52,945 bases of DNA from CBDCRK01 sp965220955 (GCA_965220955.1 CBDCRK010000010.1:1-52945); one strand, 5' to 3'. Shown: positions 35,340-43,918, numbered from the stretch's first letter. Notes: a model not told the origin generated them from the letters alone. Made by a program: numbers and translations.

Positions 35340-36059
35340 ATGGAAGGAGAAGACGCATCTCCCCAGCAGTCAATTAATGCCGATATGCGCCGGCGTGCTG
35401 TGATGGACAGTGCCGCTATGACCTGGCAGCCAAGCCCGAGCGGAACGGTATGGCGAAAGCGCCTGCACCTTCTGGGTGGAACAGAGTCGGGCCAGGTCAC
35501 TTCAATTGTACGCTATGAGAAGGGCTCCACGTTTCCGGCCCACAGTCATCCCGAAGGAGAAGAGATACTGGTGCTGGAGGGCACTTTCTCTGACGAGCAC
35601 GGAGATTGGCCAGCAGGAACCTACCTTCTTAACCCAGAAGGCTTCCGCCATGCGCCCTTCTCCCGCGAAGGCTGCGTGCTTTTTGTCAAGCTGCGCCAAT
35701 ATGCCGGCTCTGGCCGCCACCATGTGGTTCTCGACATCAATGCTCTCCCCTGGGAATCTGACCCGTTGCCTGGCATTGAGGCAAAGAATCTTTATGCTAA
35801 CCCTGGTTTTCCCGACATAACCCGGCTTGAACGTTGGGCGCCCGGTACAACTGTTGGTCCTCAGGTCCGTAAAGGCGGTGTCGAGATCCTGGTGCTCGAC
35901 GGCTCGTTCCAAGACGAGCATGGCACGTACAAGAAGGGCTCATGGTTGCGGCTTCCCATTGGCGCCCAACACCAGCCCGCTTCGCCTGAGGGATGCCTAC
36001 TTTATATCAAAGCCGACGCCCTACCGGCGTTGCGTTCGGCTACCGCCGGTGTCGCCTGA
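35340..36059 (+). CDS. Double cupin (ChrR-type) protein
   Basis: 239 residues comprising two ChrR-like cupin domains (about 40-130 and 150-225). The first keeps metal ligands in HSHPEGEEILVLEG and a later His in GFRHAP. The second has the same strand pattern (GGVEILVLDGSFQDEHG) but has lost the HxH pair, with one His in GAQHQPAS. So one half is a likely metal site and the other is structural. ChrR-type cupins act as anti-sigma partners or as metal enzymes; no sigma factor is nearby, so a stand-alone enzyme or sensor is likelier. AAGGAGAAG precedes the ATG. Confidence 0.85.
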   Translation: MEGEDASPQQSINADMRRRAVMDSAAMTWQPSPSGTVWRKRLHLLGGTESGQVTSIVRYEKGSTFPAHSHPEGEEILVLEGTFSDEHGDWPAGTYLLNPEGFRHAPFSREGCVLFVKLRQYAGSGRHHVVLDINALPWESDPLPGIEAKNLYANPGFPDITRLERWAPGTTVGPQVRKGGVEILVLDGSFQDEHGTYKKGSWLRLPIGAQHQPASPEGCLLYIKADALPALRSATAGVA

Positions 36060-36106
36060 CAACTGATGACTGGAAGGAGGAAGATTTTGGGAAATAAGCT
36101 CTTTTC

Positions 36107-36181
36107 GGTGCGTGGGACGCACCCTACAAGAGCCAAATAGATGAATAATCACCTTAACTAGTAGGGTGCGCCCTGCGCACC
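36107..36181. repeat. 75-bp REP-like imperfect hairpin upstream of a transposase fragment
   Basis: The 21-base arms at 36107-36127 and 36161-36181 pair with three mismatches (GGTGCGTGGG... against ...CCTGCGCACC). They enclose a 33-base AT-rich centre. Such palindromes are typical targets of REP-associated tyrosine transposases (RAYT), and a RAYT N-terminus begins 27 bases later. Confidence 0.65.
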
Positions 36182-36207
36182 AGGTTCTATAACAGACGGT
36201 TCTCTTT

Positions 36208-36350
36208 ATGCCCAATAACCGCAGAGCTCTAGTCTCTGGAGACATCTACTTCTTCACGGTCACTACCAACAATCGCCAACCCATCCTGGCTTGTCCAAAG
36301 GTCCGCCAGGCGCTCCGAACCGGTATTGCGCAAACACGCACAACCCTACC
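36208..36350 (+). pseudogene. RAYT (IS200-like Y1 transposase) N-terminal fragment
   Basis: Residues from ATG 36208 read PNNRRALVSGDIYFFTVTTN, then NRQPILACPKVRQALRTGI. This is the well-conserved N-terminus of REP-associated tyrosine transposases. Homology stops near 36350, before the expected LPDHLH metal motif and the catalytic Tyr, where the sequence runs into the 3' end of the antisense toxin gene. It is a truncated relic next to its probable REP hairpin. Confidence 0.75.
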
Positions 36351-36351
36351 G

Positions 36352-36858
36352 TCACGCTTGTGGCGGTTTTCGGCTGGCTTTTCGTTGCTTATCACGTTCA
36401 AGAAAGAATCGTTCAACGGCAGATGACATGTAAAAGCTGGTTTGCTGGAGACATTGAAAGACCTGGGAGAAATCAACCAAGCTCTTTTCCGCCGCTCGGT
36501 CCAATACTCCCAGTGTTCCGCTAGTTGCAAGATAACGTTTGACCGCTTCTCGTCGAGCAGCCTTTTCATCCACCAAAAGCAAATCGGCTCTCAATTCCTC
36601 TGCAAGTTGAATGGCTTCTCTTTCCCCTTCGTCGAGATGGGCCAAACTCGCCTCCGGCACCATGGTGGTTTTTCTCATCTCAAGCCATTGAGGAGGGCTG
36701 ACAATCCACTGCCGAACCTCTTGAGGGGTAGCTGCCGCCAGAAGTTCTCGCAAGACCGCTTCAGGAATGATGACCTGACCGAAGAGAGCCGGCAAGAGTT
36801 CCTGCTCGCCAATCAGCACCAGATAGTTGATGGGCGCTGTATCGGCAATCACCATCAT
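36352..36858 (-). CDS. DUF3368 PIN-like toxin
   Basis: 168 residues of the DUF3368 branch of the PIN superfamily: VIADTAPINYLVLIG with the first Asp, VIIPEAVLREL with Glu, LDEGEREAIQLAEEL, and LLLVDEKAARREAVKRYL with Asp. These are the four acidic sites expected of a PIN ribonuclease. It is encoded directly after a UPF0175 protein with overlapping TGATG, the standard antitoxin-toxin arrangement for this pair. Unlike the PIN gene near 1.6 kb, its active-site set looks complete. It ends against a RAYT fragment. Target RNA unknown. Confidence 0.85.
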   Translation of the reverse strand: MMVIADTAPINYLVLIGEQELLPALFGQVIIPEAVLRELLAAATPQEVRQWIVSPPQWLEMRKTTMVPEASLAHLDEGEREAIQLAEELRADLLLVDEKAARREAVKRYLATSGTLGVLDRAAEKSLVDFSQVFQCLQQTSFYMSSAVERFFLERDKQRKASRKPPQA

Positions 36859-37115
36859 CAGGGTGCCAGTTTTCGCAGGGTTTCAAGTTCACGCTGGAGC
36901 TCTTCCTCATCGTAATCAACCCAGGGAACCCTGTGAGCGGCCAAAAACTCGTAGACCTGAAGCCTTGATTCAAATCCTAAGATGCGTCTCACTTGTGCGC
37001 TGGTGAGTTGGCCCGACTTAAATCCGTCGAGCGCAACTTGTTCCAGAATCTGATGCGCAATGTCATCCCTGTCACTTGACAGGAGTTCGTCTGGTAGAGA
37101 AATGGTCAAAGGCAT
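36858..37115 (-). CDS. UPF0175-family antitoxin
   Basis: 85 residues: an N-terminal strand LTISLPDELL (ribbon-helix-helix-like), then LEQVALDGFKSGQLTSAQVR and RILGFESRLQVYEFLAAHRV. UPF0175 proteins are small DNA-binding antitoxins usually encoded with a DUF3368 toxin, as here, where its stop overlaps the toxin start. The acidic C-terminal tail (DYDEEELQRELETLR) could cover the toxin active site. It probably represses its own operon. No clear promoter was identified in 37116-37200. Confidence 0.85.
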   Translation of the reverse strand: MPLTISLPDELLSSDRDDIAHQILEQVALDGFKSGQLTSAQVRRILGFESRLQVYEFLAAHRVPWVDYDEEELQRELETLRKLAP

Positions 37116-37279
37116 CGCCCACCTCTTGAGAACCGGTCAAAACAACTACCGTAGTATATCACAAGAGACGCTGCAAAAGACAACGGTATAGCTTCACGTC
37201 AGAAACGTGCGAGGCCCCTGTGGATGGCGGCCGACAGTCATCACCCGGTTTCGCGTTGCCGTAGCCAACAGCTCCTCCC

Positions 37280-37716
37280 TTGCTGCTCCGTCGGGTGCGT
37301 GCGCTTGATTTTGCGGCGGAGAGCTTCGGGCCAGATACCCCCGTGTTCATCGAGAAGAGGCGTATTCGCTGGATTGATGCTGAGAAGGGATCCCAGCTGC
37401 CACCAGAGACCATGACCGTCGATGGCGAGAAACGGTTTACGATTCCCGGGTTATTCGATATGAGTGCGCATGAGGATGATACCATTCAGGAGGCGTTTCT
37501 AGCGTATGGGGTCACTTCGATCCGGGATACAGGCAGTCGACGCTGAGGACGACCTCGGGACACTGGCTCCTGGTGCTAGCAGATCTGGTATTGCTTGATG
37601 CCAACCCACTCGAAGATATCCGCAACACGCAGGCTATCTGGCGAGTGATCAGAGGAGGCTGGCTGTTCGACCCGAACAAGTTGCGCCCCCCAGCATCCAC
37701 TAGTGCCAATGAATGA
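37280..37716 (+). pseudogene. Amidohydrolase pseudogene with internal deletion
   Basis: The 5' part (37280-37543) encodes an amidohydrolase beta domain and metal-site start (VFIEKRRIRWIDAEKG, RFTIPGLFDMSAHED, AFLAYGVTSIRDTG), with the expected HxH reduced to SAH. In another frame the 3' part (to TGA 37716) encodes the C-terminus ADLVLLDANPLEDIRNTQAI and GGWLFDPNKL. About 250-300 residues of barrel are missing. This is clear decay. Confidence 0.75.
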
Positions 37717-37744
37717 CTGACCGTGTCGCTGAGTTAGATGGCTG

Positions 37745-37981
37745 TTGCAAACCCTCGTAGAGGCAAATATGAAAAGAACACTGACATGGGACGCTTTGAG
37801 GAAGCGCTCAAGAGGGATCTCGTTCAAGGAATATGATATCGAAAAAGATAAAAGGGCGGCTCACCGCAAAAAACAGCTCGATAAGCTAAAGAGAGGAGTA
37901 CCTTTTGCTCTTATTAACGGCCAACCTATGCGCGGATTTCGCCCAAAAACTTATGAAAAGGCATTAGCAAGTTCCCAGTAA
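37745..37981 (+). CDS. Glutaredoxin-like small protein lacking the CxxC motif
   Basis: The frame runs from TTG 37745 (or ATG 37769) to TAA. Its second half reads GISFKEYDIEKDKRAAHRKK, then GVPFALINGQPMRGFRPKTY, which matches the glutaredoxin fold after the active site, including the cis-Pro (GVPF). Where Grx proteins have the CxxC loop this one reads VEANMKRT, and stop codons occur upstream, so no cysteine pair is available. It is either a 5'-truncated remnant beside the amidohydrolase pseudogene or a non-redox derivative. No good ribosome site is seen. Confidence 0.4.
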   Translation: MQTLVEANMKRTLTWDALRKRSRGISFKEYDIEKDKRAAHRKKQLDKLKRGVPFALINGQPMRGFRPKTYEKALASSQ

Positions 37982-38124
37982 TAGACACCTTGTGTCCCCC
38001 TCTCATTTTTGCTGAAGTGGATAGGCTGACAGGAATAAGGAGGCCCTTGAGTTTAAGGCTCACTGGAGGTTTATTCTTGGGGGAGGGAGAAGGATGTTCA
38101 GCAATTCCAGAACAGGAGGAAGCT

Positions 38125-38580
38125 ATGAACGGCAGAAGCCGAATGATGCTCATTGGGGTGGGCTTACTGGTTCTTCTGGGGACGGTGGTTGCCCAGGCAG
38201 AGGACCTTACGGACGTACAGAAGCTCTTCGATAGGGACATTCGCTTGTTTAACGGGCAGGACCCGTCGGCCTTCTCTGCAGCGGCCCATCAGGAAGCGGT
38301 TTTATTTGGAACATTGTCTCCCTTTGCCGTGAAGGGCAGAGCGGCCATTCGACAACTTGTAGAGGGGTATTTTGCCGACCATGACTATGCCAGATGGGCA
38401 CCGGTGAACCCGAAATTTTCTTTGACCGGAACGAGCGTCTTAGCGTGGGGACACTATACGCTTACGGAACAACGGAAGGTTGGGCCACGACGCATCCTCC
38501 ATGGACGGTATACATTTACTTATGCCCAGGTGGAAGGGAAATGGCTCTTGATTGCCTTAGACTTCTCACCGCTTATGTGA
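38125..38580 (+). CDS. Exported NTF2-like (SnoaL/DUF4440-type) protein
   Basis: 151 residues from ATG 38125 behind AGGAGGAAG. A signal peptide (MLIGVGLLVLLGTVVAQA, cut before ED) is followed by an NTF2-like cone: LTDVQKLFDRDIRLFNGQD, then HQEAVLFGTLSPFAVKGRAA, FSLTGTSVLAWGHYTL, and a final WLLIALDFSPLM strand. Such small pockets serve as enzymes (cyclase, isomerase) or ligand binders. Secretion to the periplasm is likely. The next gene is a diverged tandem copy. No catalytic residues are evident. Confidence 0.8.
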   Translation: MNGRSRMMLIGVGLLVLLGTVVAQAEDLTDVQKLFDRDIRLFNGQDPSAFSAAAHQEAVLFGTLSPFAVKGRAAIRQLVEGYFADHDYARWAPVNPKFSLTGTSVLAWGHYTLTEQRKVGPRRILHGRYTFTYAQVEGKWLLIALDFSPLM

Positions 38581-38629
38581 CGAAAACTGGCTCGCAGCAA
38601 GCAACCAGTAGGAGAAAGGAGGCCCGAGT

Positions 38630-39094
38630 ATGAACCTTGCACGAATCCTCAGTGTGGTCGTTGTCACTATCTGCTTGGGGGGGATTACCCCAGTTTGGGG
38701 GCAGCAGGGTCAAGAAGCGCTCATAAAGACTTTTAACACACAAATCCAGGCGCTAAACGCGAGGGAGCTTGAGGCAGCCATTGCCCCCATCCACGAGGAC
38801 ATTGTGCTGTATGGCCTGTACTCGCCATTTCCTACCGAGGGCAAGTCCGCCTACCGGCGAGCCGTCCAGGACTATTTCGAGGCCAATGAGCACGCTGTGT
38901 TCGAACCCGTGTACCCGGAATATCTGGTAGCGGGATCAACTGGGGTGGCGTGGGGGAATTATGAGTTAACCACCATACTCAAAGAAGGCACAGTAACCAC
39001 GACTCATGGGCAGTATATGGTGACCTATGCGCGGCCCGCTGGGGAGTGGGTTGTCATTAGCATGCACTTTGCCCCCCTGCCGGGGGCAAACTAG
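38630..39094 (+). CDS. Second exported NTF2-like protein, tandem paralogue
   Basis: 154 residues with a signal peptide (ILSVVVVTICLGGITPVWG, cut before QQ) and the same fold as the preceding gene: ALIKTFNTQIQALNARELEA, EDIVLYGLYSPFPTEGKSAY, GSTGVAWGNYELTT and WVVISMHFAPLPGA. Shared landmarks (LFGTLSPF/LYGLYSPF, AWGHY/AWGNY, DFSPL/HFAPL) show a tandem duplication with strong divergence. They are separated by 49 bases and probably co-transcribed (AAAGGAGG upstream). Function unknown. Confidence 0.8.
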   Translation: MNLARILSVVVVTICLGGITPVWGQQGQEALIKTFNTQIQALNARELEAAIAPIHEDIVLYGLYSPFPTEGKSAYRRAVQDYFEANEHAVFEPVYPEYLVAGSTGVAWGNYELTTILKEGTVTTTHGQYMVTYARPAGEWVVISMHFAPLPGAN

Positions 39095-39095
39095 C

Positions 39096-39124
39096 CGTGC
39101 GGGTGGCCAGCCTACACCGGCACG
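39096..39124. other. Hairpin between convergent genes
   Basis: CGTGCGGGTG (39096-39105) pairs with CACCGGCACG (39115-39124) with one mismatch, just after the stop of the second NTF2-like gene. No U-tract follows, so it is at best a weak terminator. Confidence 0.35.
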
Positions 39125-39245
39125 CCCTCAATAATGCTGAAAGGGGACCTTAGAGGTAGGGCATGGTAAGAGACAAGCCGAGCAACTGGGCACAAGCCTT
39201 TCACATCCTCGCGCACAATAGTGAGGTCCTGCTCCTCGGCAAATA

Positions 39246-40397
39246 TCAAACGCATTTCCCGCCGCGAATCCGCCCGATCTCTGCCAGCACCATGTCAATC
39301 TCGTCTTCGCGTGTGTAGAAGTGTGGCGAGATGCGCAGCCCGCAACGTGGTCGATAGTCAACAAAGAATCGCCGGCGGATAAGCTCAGATTCTGCGGCTG
39401 CCGCACCCTCGAAGTCAATGCACACCATGCCACCTCGCTCTGCTGGATCTCGTGGGGTGTGTATTTGTAGTCCCTGGGCATCGGCGCCGGCAATAAGATA
39501 CTCACACAGCCGGACGTTTTTTTCTCGGATGCCCCCAACACCAACATCAAGAAGGATTTCGTAGCCGGCACGGGCAGCATACAGGGCTGGAATACCCGGG
39601 GTACCCCCAAGGAAACGCCGGGAACTCTGAGCGTAATCAACCTCATCAGCAAAATCGAACGGTCGCTCCTGCGAGAACCAGCCCATAACCTGCGGGCGGC
39701 AAAAGGGCAACCAGTCCGGACGGACATACAAAAATGCTGCCCCAGGACCGCCGCAGAGCCACTTGTGCGAACCACCAATTACAAAGTTTGCCTGCCAAGA
39801 CTGCACGTCAATGGGAACCACACCCACGGTCTGATAGGCGTCGACAACAACCTGTGCCCCTCTCTCATGCGCAGCCCGAATGATCGGCGCTACATCGATA
39901 AGCGCGCCCGATCGATAGATGCCATGGTCCAGGACTACTAGAAGGGTTTCATTATCGATCGTGTCCAAAAATCCTTCTACTGGTTGCCGAATCCCGTCCG
40001 GAGAGGGCACTTCCACTGGTCGTGCGCCCAATCGTGCGCGAGTGTGGATATTGTATTTTAGCGTGGGAAACGTCAGCTCAGAATAGACAATCTTATTGCG
40101 TGAGCCAGCAATATCGAAGCAGGAAAGCACAGCGTTGAACAGAGCAGACACATTTTGATGCATCACCATGCTACCAGGCTCAGCATGCAAAAATTGTCCT
40201 ACAAGGTCGGCTGTTTCCTCGAAAAACGGCAACCAACGCTCCCATACCGCAATTCCTTCTTGCTGCCACCCCTCCGCATACTCGCGCAGCCAGTCAAGCG
40301 CTGCCCGCGGCATAGCGCCCATTGAGTGGGAGACAAGGTAGGTCGAGGTTTCCAGAATAGGGAATTCAGACCGCCAGCTTAGTAGATCATCCGCCAT
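39246..40397 (-). CDS. Kynureninase-like class V PLP enzyme
   Basis: 383 residues of the fold-type I class V aminotransferase family. The N-terminus YLVSHSMGAMPRAALDWL matches the kynureninase pattern (a conserved SMG near residue 25). PLP-site features include VVVDAYQTVGVVPID and the Lys in GGSHKWLCGGPGAAFLYVR. C-terminal landmarks are GTPGIPALYAARAG and VDYRPRCGLRISPHFYT. Kynureninase cleaves kynurenine to anthranilate and alanine. It overlaps by 11 bases the end of a tryptophan 2,3-dioxygenase-like frame, the first enzyme of that pathway, which supports the assignment. GGGGAGGG precedes the ATG. Confidence 0.8.
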   Translation of the reverse strand: MADDLLSWRSEFPILETSTYLVSHSMGAMPRAALDWLREYAEGWQQEGIAVWERWLPFFEETADLVGQFLHAEPGSMVMHQNVSALFNAVLSCFDIAGSRNKIVYSELTFPTLKYNIHTRARLGARPVEVPSPDGIRQPVEGFLDTIDNETLLVVLDHGIYRSGALIDVAPIIRAAHERGAQVVVDAYQTVGVVPIDVQSWQANFVIGGSHKWLCGGPGAAFLYVRPDWLPFCRPQVMGWFSQERPFDFADEVDYAQSSRRFLGGTPGIPALYAARAGYEILLDVGVGGIREKNVRLCEYLIAGADAQGLQIHTPRDPAERGGMVCIDFEGAAAAESELIRRRFFVDYRPRCGLRISPHFYTREDEIDMVLAEIGRIRGGKCV

Positions 40398-40800
40398 AAG
40401 ACCCTCCCCCCAGCCGCGTGCGGACCTCCCAGAGGATGGGAAAGAAACGCAGTCCTACGCGACCCTGTAAATAGCGTACACCAGGCTCTTGGAAAGACTG
40501 GCCTCCCATCAAGCGGCCTGTACTGGTATCGCCAGTCCCCGGCTTAGCACCCATCAGACGCTCAGCCATCAGAGCATGACGAGCACACCAGACACAAAAC
40601 TGTTCGTCATACTCCATCATGGTTTCGCACAGTTGGTGGAGGTCGAGGTGGGCAATAATGGCGCGAACCTTGTAGATAAGCAAGCGAAACCAAAGCTTAT
40701 AGACTTGGTGAACAATGATGAACTGCAGTTCGTCGTGGACCGAAGGATCATAACTTGGTGTTTGCAGTCCGAGCAATTCTGGCAGGCACAGATAAGACTC
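40387..40800 (-). pseudogene. Tryptophan 2,3-dioxygenase-like gene with internal deletion
   Basis: The frame keeps the N-terminal part of TDO (ESYLCLPELLGLQTPSYDPS, HDELQFIIVHQVYKLWF) and its C-terminus (WCARHALMAERLMGAKPGTG, GRVGLRFFPILWEVRTRL). Both the active-site His (IVHQ) and the likely heme-ligand His (CARHALM) survive. About 110-130 residues between them are missing compared with the normal near-280-residue enzyme, and the GTGGSSG loop is altered. A stop lies just upstream at 40801 and no start codon of quality is seen. Most likely a deletion pseudogene; a functional mini-enzyme is unlikely. Confidence 0.65.
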
Positions 40801-41035
40801 CTATGTAATGGCTGACTCTGCCATAAGAACTACATTTTACTGCGCTCCGTAACGGGCTTGCAATCCCTTGGCTCGTTTCGGTAGCTCTTGCCAGGTGCGT
40901 TGCCTCGTGTTCTGTTCATGCCTAAATAGTACCAAAAAGGGCTTATAAAGAAAATTCATACATCTAACTTTCTCGTTTCCCAGGGTTAAGCAGAACACTG
41001 GCCAGCAGGTCCTGAACTTGATAAAAGTTGTTTCT

Positions 41036-43060
41036 ATGCGAAAGTACTATGGGACAGATTATCCGGTTCGTGTTATCCAAAATATAGAGATCCCGATGTC
41101 GGATGGCATCCGACTTGGTGCCATGCTGTACCTGCCCGATGCCCCTAACGAGGGACCCTTTCCAGCAATCCTGGAGTATCACCCTTATCGCAAAGACGAC
41201 AACAAGATTCCCAGGGATTGGCGAACGCACAGCTACCTGGCCCGCAAGGGATATGTGGGAGTACGTCTCGATGTCCGCGGAACCGGGGCTTCAGAAGGAA
41301 TTGCCGGGAACGAATATACACTCCAAGAACAGCAGGACTGTCTCGAGGCTTTGGCCTGGCTAGCCGCCCAACCGTGGTGCACCGGGAAGCTAGGTATGTG
41401 GGGCTCTTCGTACGGTGGCATCACTGCCATTCAGACCGCCATGCATGCCCCAGCGCAACTTAAAGCCATTATTGCCATGCATGCTACGGTTGACCGCTAC
41501 ACCGACGATGTCCACTACCATGGTGGCTGCCTGCCGGTGAATGAATCGGTGGCTTGGGCAGGAAGGATGGTAGCCCTAAATGCCTTACCCCCCCTGCCGG
41601 AGGTGGTTGGCGAGCACTGGTACTCCCTGTGGCAAGAGCGTTTGCAGCACACGCCACAGTGGCCTTTTGAATGGATTCACCACCAGACCCGCGACAATTA
41701 CTGGCAACAGGGGTCCTTGTGTGAGAACTGGGAGGCCATTCACTGTCCGGTATTTGCTATTGGAGGCTGGGCCGATAGCTACCATAACTTTGTACTCCAC
41801 ATGATGCAGCACTTGTGCGTGCCGCGGAAGGGATTGATTGGCCCCTGGCTGCACGACATCCCCCATGTGGCTCATCCTGGCCCGCAGATCGACCACCTGC
41901 GTGAAGTAGTTCGTTGGTGGGACTACTGGTTGAAGGGAATTGATACCGGCATTATGGACGAGCCGATGCTGACCATCTGGGTACAAGAGTCTCGCCCCCC
42001 AGAACCCTATCTGCACACTATCCCTGGACGGTGGCGTTTTGAGACCGAATGGCCGGTAGCCCGCACAGATCTGCAAACCTGGTATCTGGGCGAGGGAGGC
42101 GTGTTTGTCTCGCAACCATTAGCCCAAGTAGCACCAGACCGCTGGGATGGCCCTCTGACCGTTGGCATGGCCGCACCGTTTTGGTGTACCGGTTACCAGC
42201 CAAGTGGCCTGCCCAGGGACCAACGCCCTGATGATGCCTGCTCGGTGACTTTTAACAGTCTGGCACTAAAGGAACCGCTGGAAGTCTTGGGCTTTCCCCA
42301 AGTAAGACTATATGTGGCTGCCTCAGAGCCTCTTGCTCTGCTCTCCGTTAAGTTGTGTGATGTGGCCCCGGATGGAGCTTCGCTCCTGGTCTCGCGGGCA
42401 GTCTTGAACCTGACCCACCGTGAAAGTCACGAACACCCCAGCGCTTTAGTCCCCGGGAAGATCTACCCCATTGAACTGGAGTTGAGCAGCATCTCACATG
42501 TCTTTACCGCTGATCATCGGGTGCGGCTGAGTATTGCGGGAGCCGATTGGCCCCTGGCCTGGCCCTCCCCCCAGCGCACTGGGCTGACCCTCTACCATGA
42601 CGCGGCCCACCCTTCTCAGTTGATGCTCCCGGTAATCCCTCCTTGCCAGCCAGAACTACCGGCTCCGGCCTTTGGCCAGCCTGAAGTCCCAGTTGCTCCG
42701 GCTCAATCCGAAGGAGGTCCCAGAGAATACACAGTCCATCACAACATGGTTGACAAAACCACAACTGTGGTAGTGCAAGTCTCGGGACGAACCCAGCTGA
42801 CCGAGCATGATCTGCTTATGTCTGAAACGAATCATAAGGAACTGTCCATTTGTGAGGACGATCCTTTGAGCTGCAAAGCGGCAATGCGCCGTCACCTGGA
42901 GTGGGAACGCGCAGACTGGCACATTGTGATAGACAGCCGGCTCCAGGTGAGCTGCACCGAAGCAACTTTTGATGTGGAGATTGACCTGCAGGCGCAGCAC
43001 AATGGCACTCTTGTTTTTGAACAACGCTGGCAGCAGCAGATTCCGCGAGTTTTGGCTTAG
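41036..43060 (+). CDS. CocE/NonD-type alpha/beta hydrolase (X-Pro dipeptidyl-peptidase family)
   Basis: 674 residues from ATG 41036. The alpha/beta-hydrolase core has the nucleophile Ser in LGMWGSSYGGI, the Asp in IGGWADSYHN and the His in LIGPWLHDIPH. The C-terminal jelly-roll of this family follows (FNSLALKEPLEVLGFPQVRL, LVPGKIYPIELELSSISHVF, VRLSIAGADWP). Members hydrolyse cocaine-like esters, cephalosporin esters or peptides with penultimate Pro. It has an extra C-terminal 110-residue beta-rich tail after about residue 560. It is cytoplasmic and leads an operon with peroxiredoxin-CSD (12 bases) and AhpD-like (15 bases) genes. Confidence 0.88.
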   Translation: MRKYYGTDYPVRVIQNIEIPMSDGIRLGAMLYLPDAPNEGPFPAILEYHPYRKDDNKIPRDWRTHSYLARKGYVGVRLDVRGTGASEGIAGNEYTLQEQQDCLEALAWLAAQPWCTGKLGMWGSSYGGITAIQTAMHAPAQLKAIIAMHATVDRYTDDVHYHGGCLPVNESVAWAGRMVALNALPPLPEVVGEHWYSLWQERLQHTPQWPFEWIHHQTRDNYWQQGSLCENWEAIHCPVFAIGGWADSYHNFVLHMMQHLCVPRKGLIGPWLHDIPHVAHPGPQIDHLREVVRWWDYWLKGIDTGIMDEPMLTIWVQESRPPEPYLHTIPGRWRFETEWPVARTDLQTWYLGEGGVFVSQPLAQVAPDRWDGPLTVGMAAPFWCTGYQPSGLPRDQRPDDACSVTFNSLALKEPLEVLGFPQVRLYVAASEPLALLSVKLCDVAPDGASLLVSRAVLNLTHRESHEHPSALVPGKIYPIELELSSISHVFTADHRVRLSIAGADWPLAWPSPQRTGLTLYHDAAHPSQLMLPVIPPCQPELPAPAFGQPEVPVAPAQSEGGPREYTVHHNMVDKTTTVVVQVSGRTQLTEHDLLMSETNHKELSICEDDPLSCKAAMRRHLEWERADWHIVIDSRLQVSCTEATFDVEIDLQAQHNGTLVFEQRWQQQIPRVLA

Positions 43061-43072
43061 CAGGAGGAGCCT

Positions 43073-43903
43073 ATGAGCACACGCCTGCAACCAGGCCAAC
43101 GCTTCCCTGATCTAGCCCTACCGGACCACCAGAGTCAAATACTAAGGCTCTCACAGCTTACGGCCCCTGATGAATTCAGCCAGCGTTTAGGTTTCACTGA
43201 AGGACGACCCTTGATAGTCGTTTTTTACCGTGGCTTTTTCTGCCCCAGGGATAGACAGCAACTAAGCCAACTGACAACTTTTTACCCGGAAATCACTCTC
43301 AGTTATGTCAGCCTGGTGGCTATAAGCGTTGACCCACCCATGGTCGCTGCCGCCTATCGGGCGGGACTGGGTGCGACCTTTCCTTTTCTTAGCGATCAGG
43401 ACCGAACCGCCATCCACCAGCTGGGTATTGTTGACAACACCGAGGGAGAATACCCTAATGTAGCGATTCCCCACACTTTTTGCCTGGCTCCGGACCTAAT
43501 GATTTACAAAATCTACAATGGCTGGTGGTTTGTCGGGCGACCTACCCTTGAGGACTTACGGCAGGATTTGCGTGCCCTGATGGAGACACGCTCCGATTAT
43601 CCCCACACGGCCTGGGATACACCGACGGTAACATCGGTACGGATTCCGGCGGCTTATTGGACCGGACAGGCTGAGGCTGTTGGATGGGACTCCGTGGGCA
43701 AGGCCAGGGGCCGCGTGCAATGGTTTAGCCGTGGGTATGGTTTTATTGAGTCCGAGCAAGGGGAGGAGATTTTTGTCCATTTTACCGGCATTCCCGGACA
43801 GGGAGATCGGTCTCTTCCCCCAGGAGCAACAGTAGAGTTTGACATTATCGAAGGACCTCAAGGACGACATGCGGTGAACGTACGCCTGACCGACCGGTTT
43901 TAA
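43073..43903 (+). CDS. Peroxiredoxin fused to a cold-shock domain
   Basis: 276 residues in two modules. Residues 1-175 are an AhpC/TSA peroxiredoxin: FPDLALPDHQSQILRLSQL, then VVFYRGFFCPRDRQQLSQL with the peroxidatic Cys (Pro-rich TxxC replaced by RGFFCP), ISVDPPMVAAAYRAG and FPFLSDQDR. Residues 205-275 are a cold-shock domain: ARGRVQWFSRGYGFIESEQG (RNP1-like) and EEIFVHFTGIPGQG (RNP2-like), closing with HAVNVRL. The Prx should reduce peroxides; the CSD binds single-stranded RNA or DNA. Start is well marked by AGGAGGAG. I know of no standard protein of this architecture, so it may be a redox-linked nucleic-acid binder. Confidence 0.87.
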   Translation: MSTRLQPGQRFPDLALPDHQSQILRLSQLTAPDEFSQRLGFTEGRPLIVVFYRGFFCPRDRQQLSQLTTFYPEITLSYVSLVAISVDPPMVAAAYRAGLGATFPFLSDQDRTAIHQLGIVDNTEGEYPNVAIPHTFCLAPDLMIYKIYNGWWFVGRPTLEDLRQDLRALMETRSDYPHTAWDTPTVTSVRIPAAYWTGQAEAVGWDSVGKARGRVQWFSRGYGFIESEQGEEIFVHFTGIPGQGDRSLPPGATVEFDIIEGPQGRHAVNVRLTDRF

Positions 43904-43918
43904 CGGAGGAGAAACTCA

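Noticed and set aside
36060..36200. A terminator for the cupin gene
   Set aside because: The palindrome has a 33-base centre and no U-tract; a REP element linked to the RAYT relic fits better.
37745..37768. A selenocysteine codon upstream of the glutaredoxin-like frame
   Set aside because: The in-frame TGA codons upstream have no CxxC-like context and no hairpin of SECIS form was seen.
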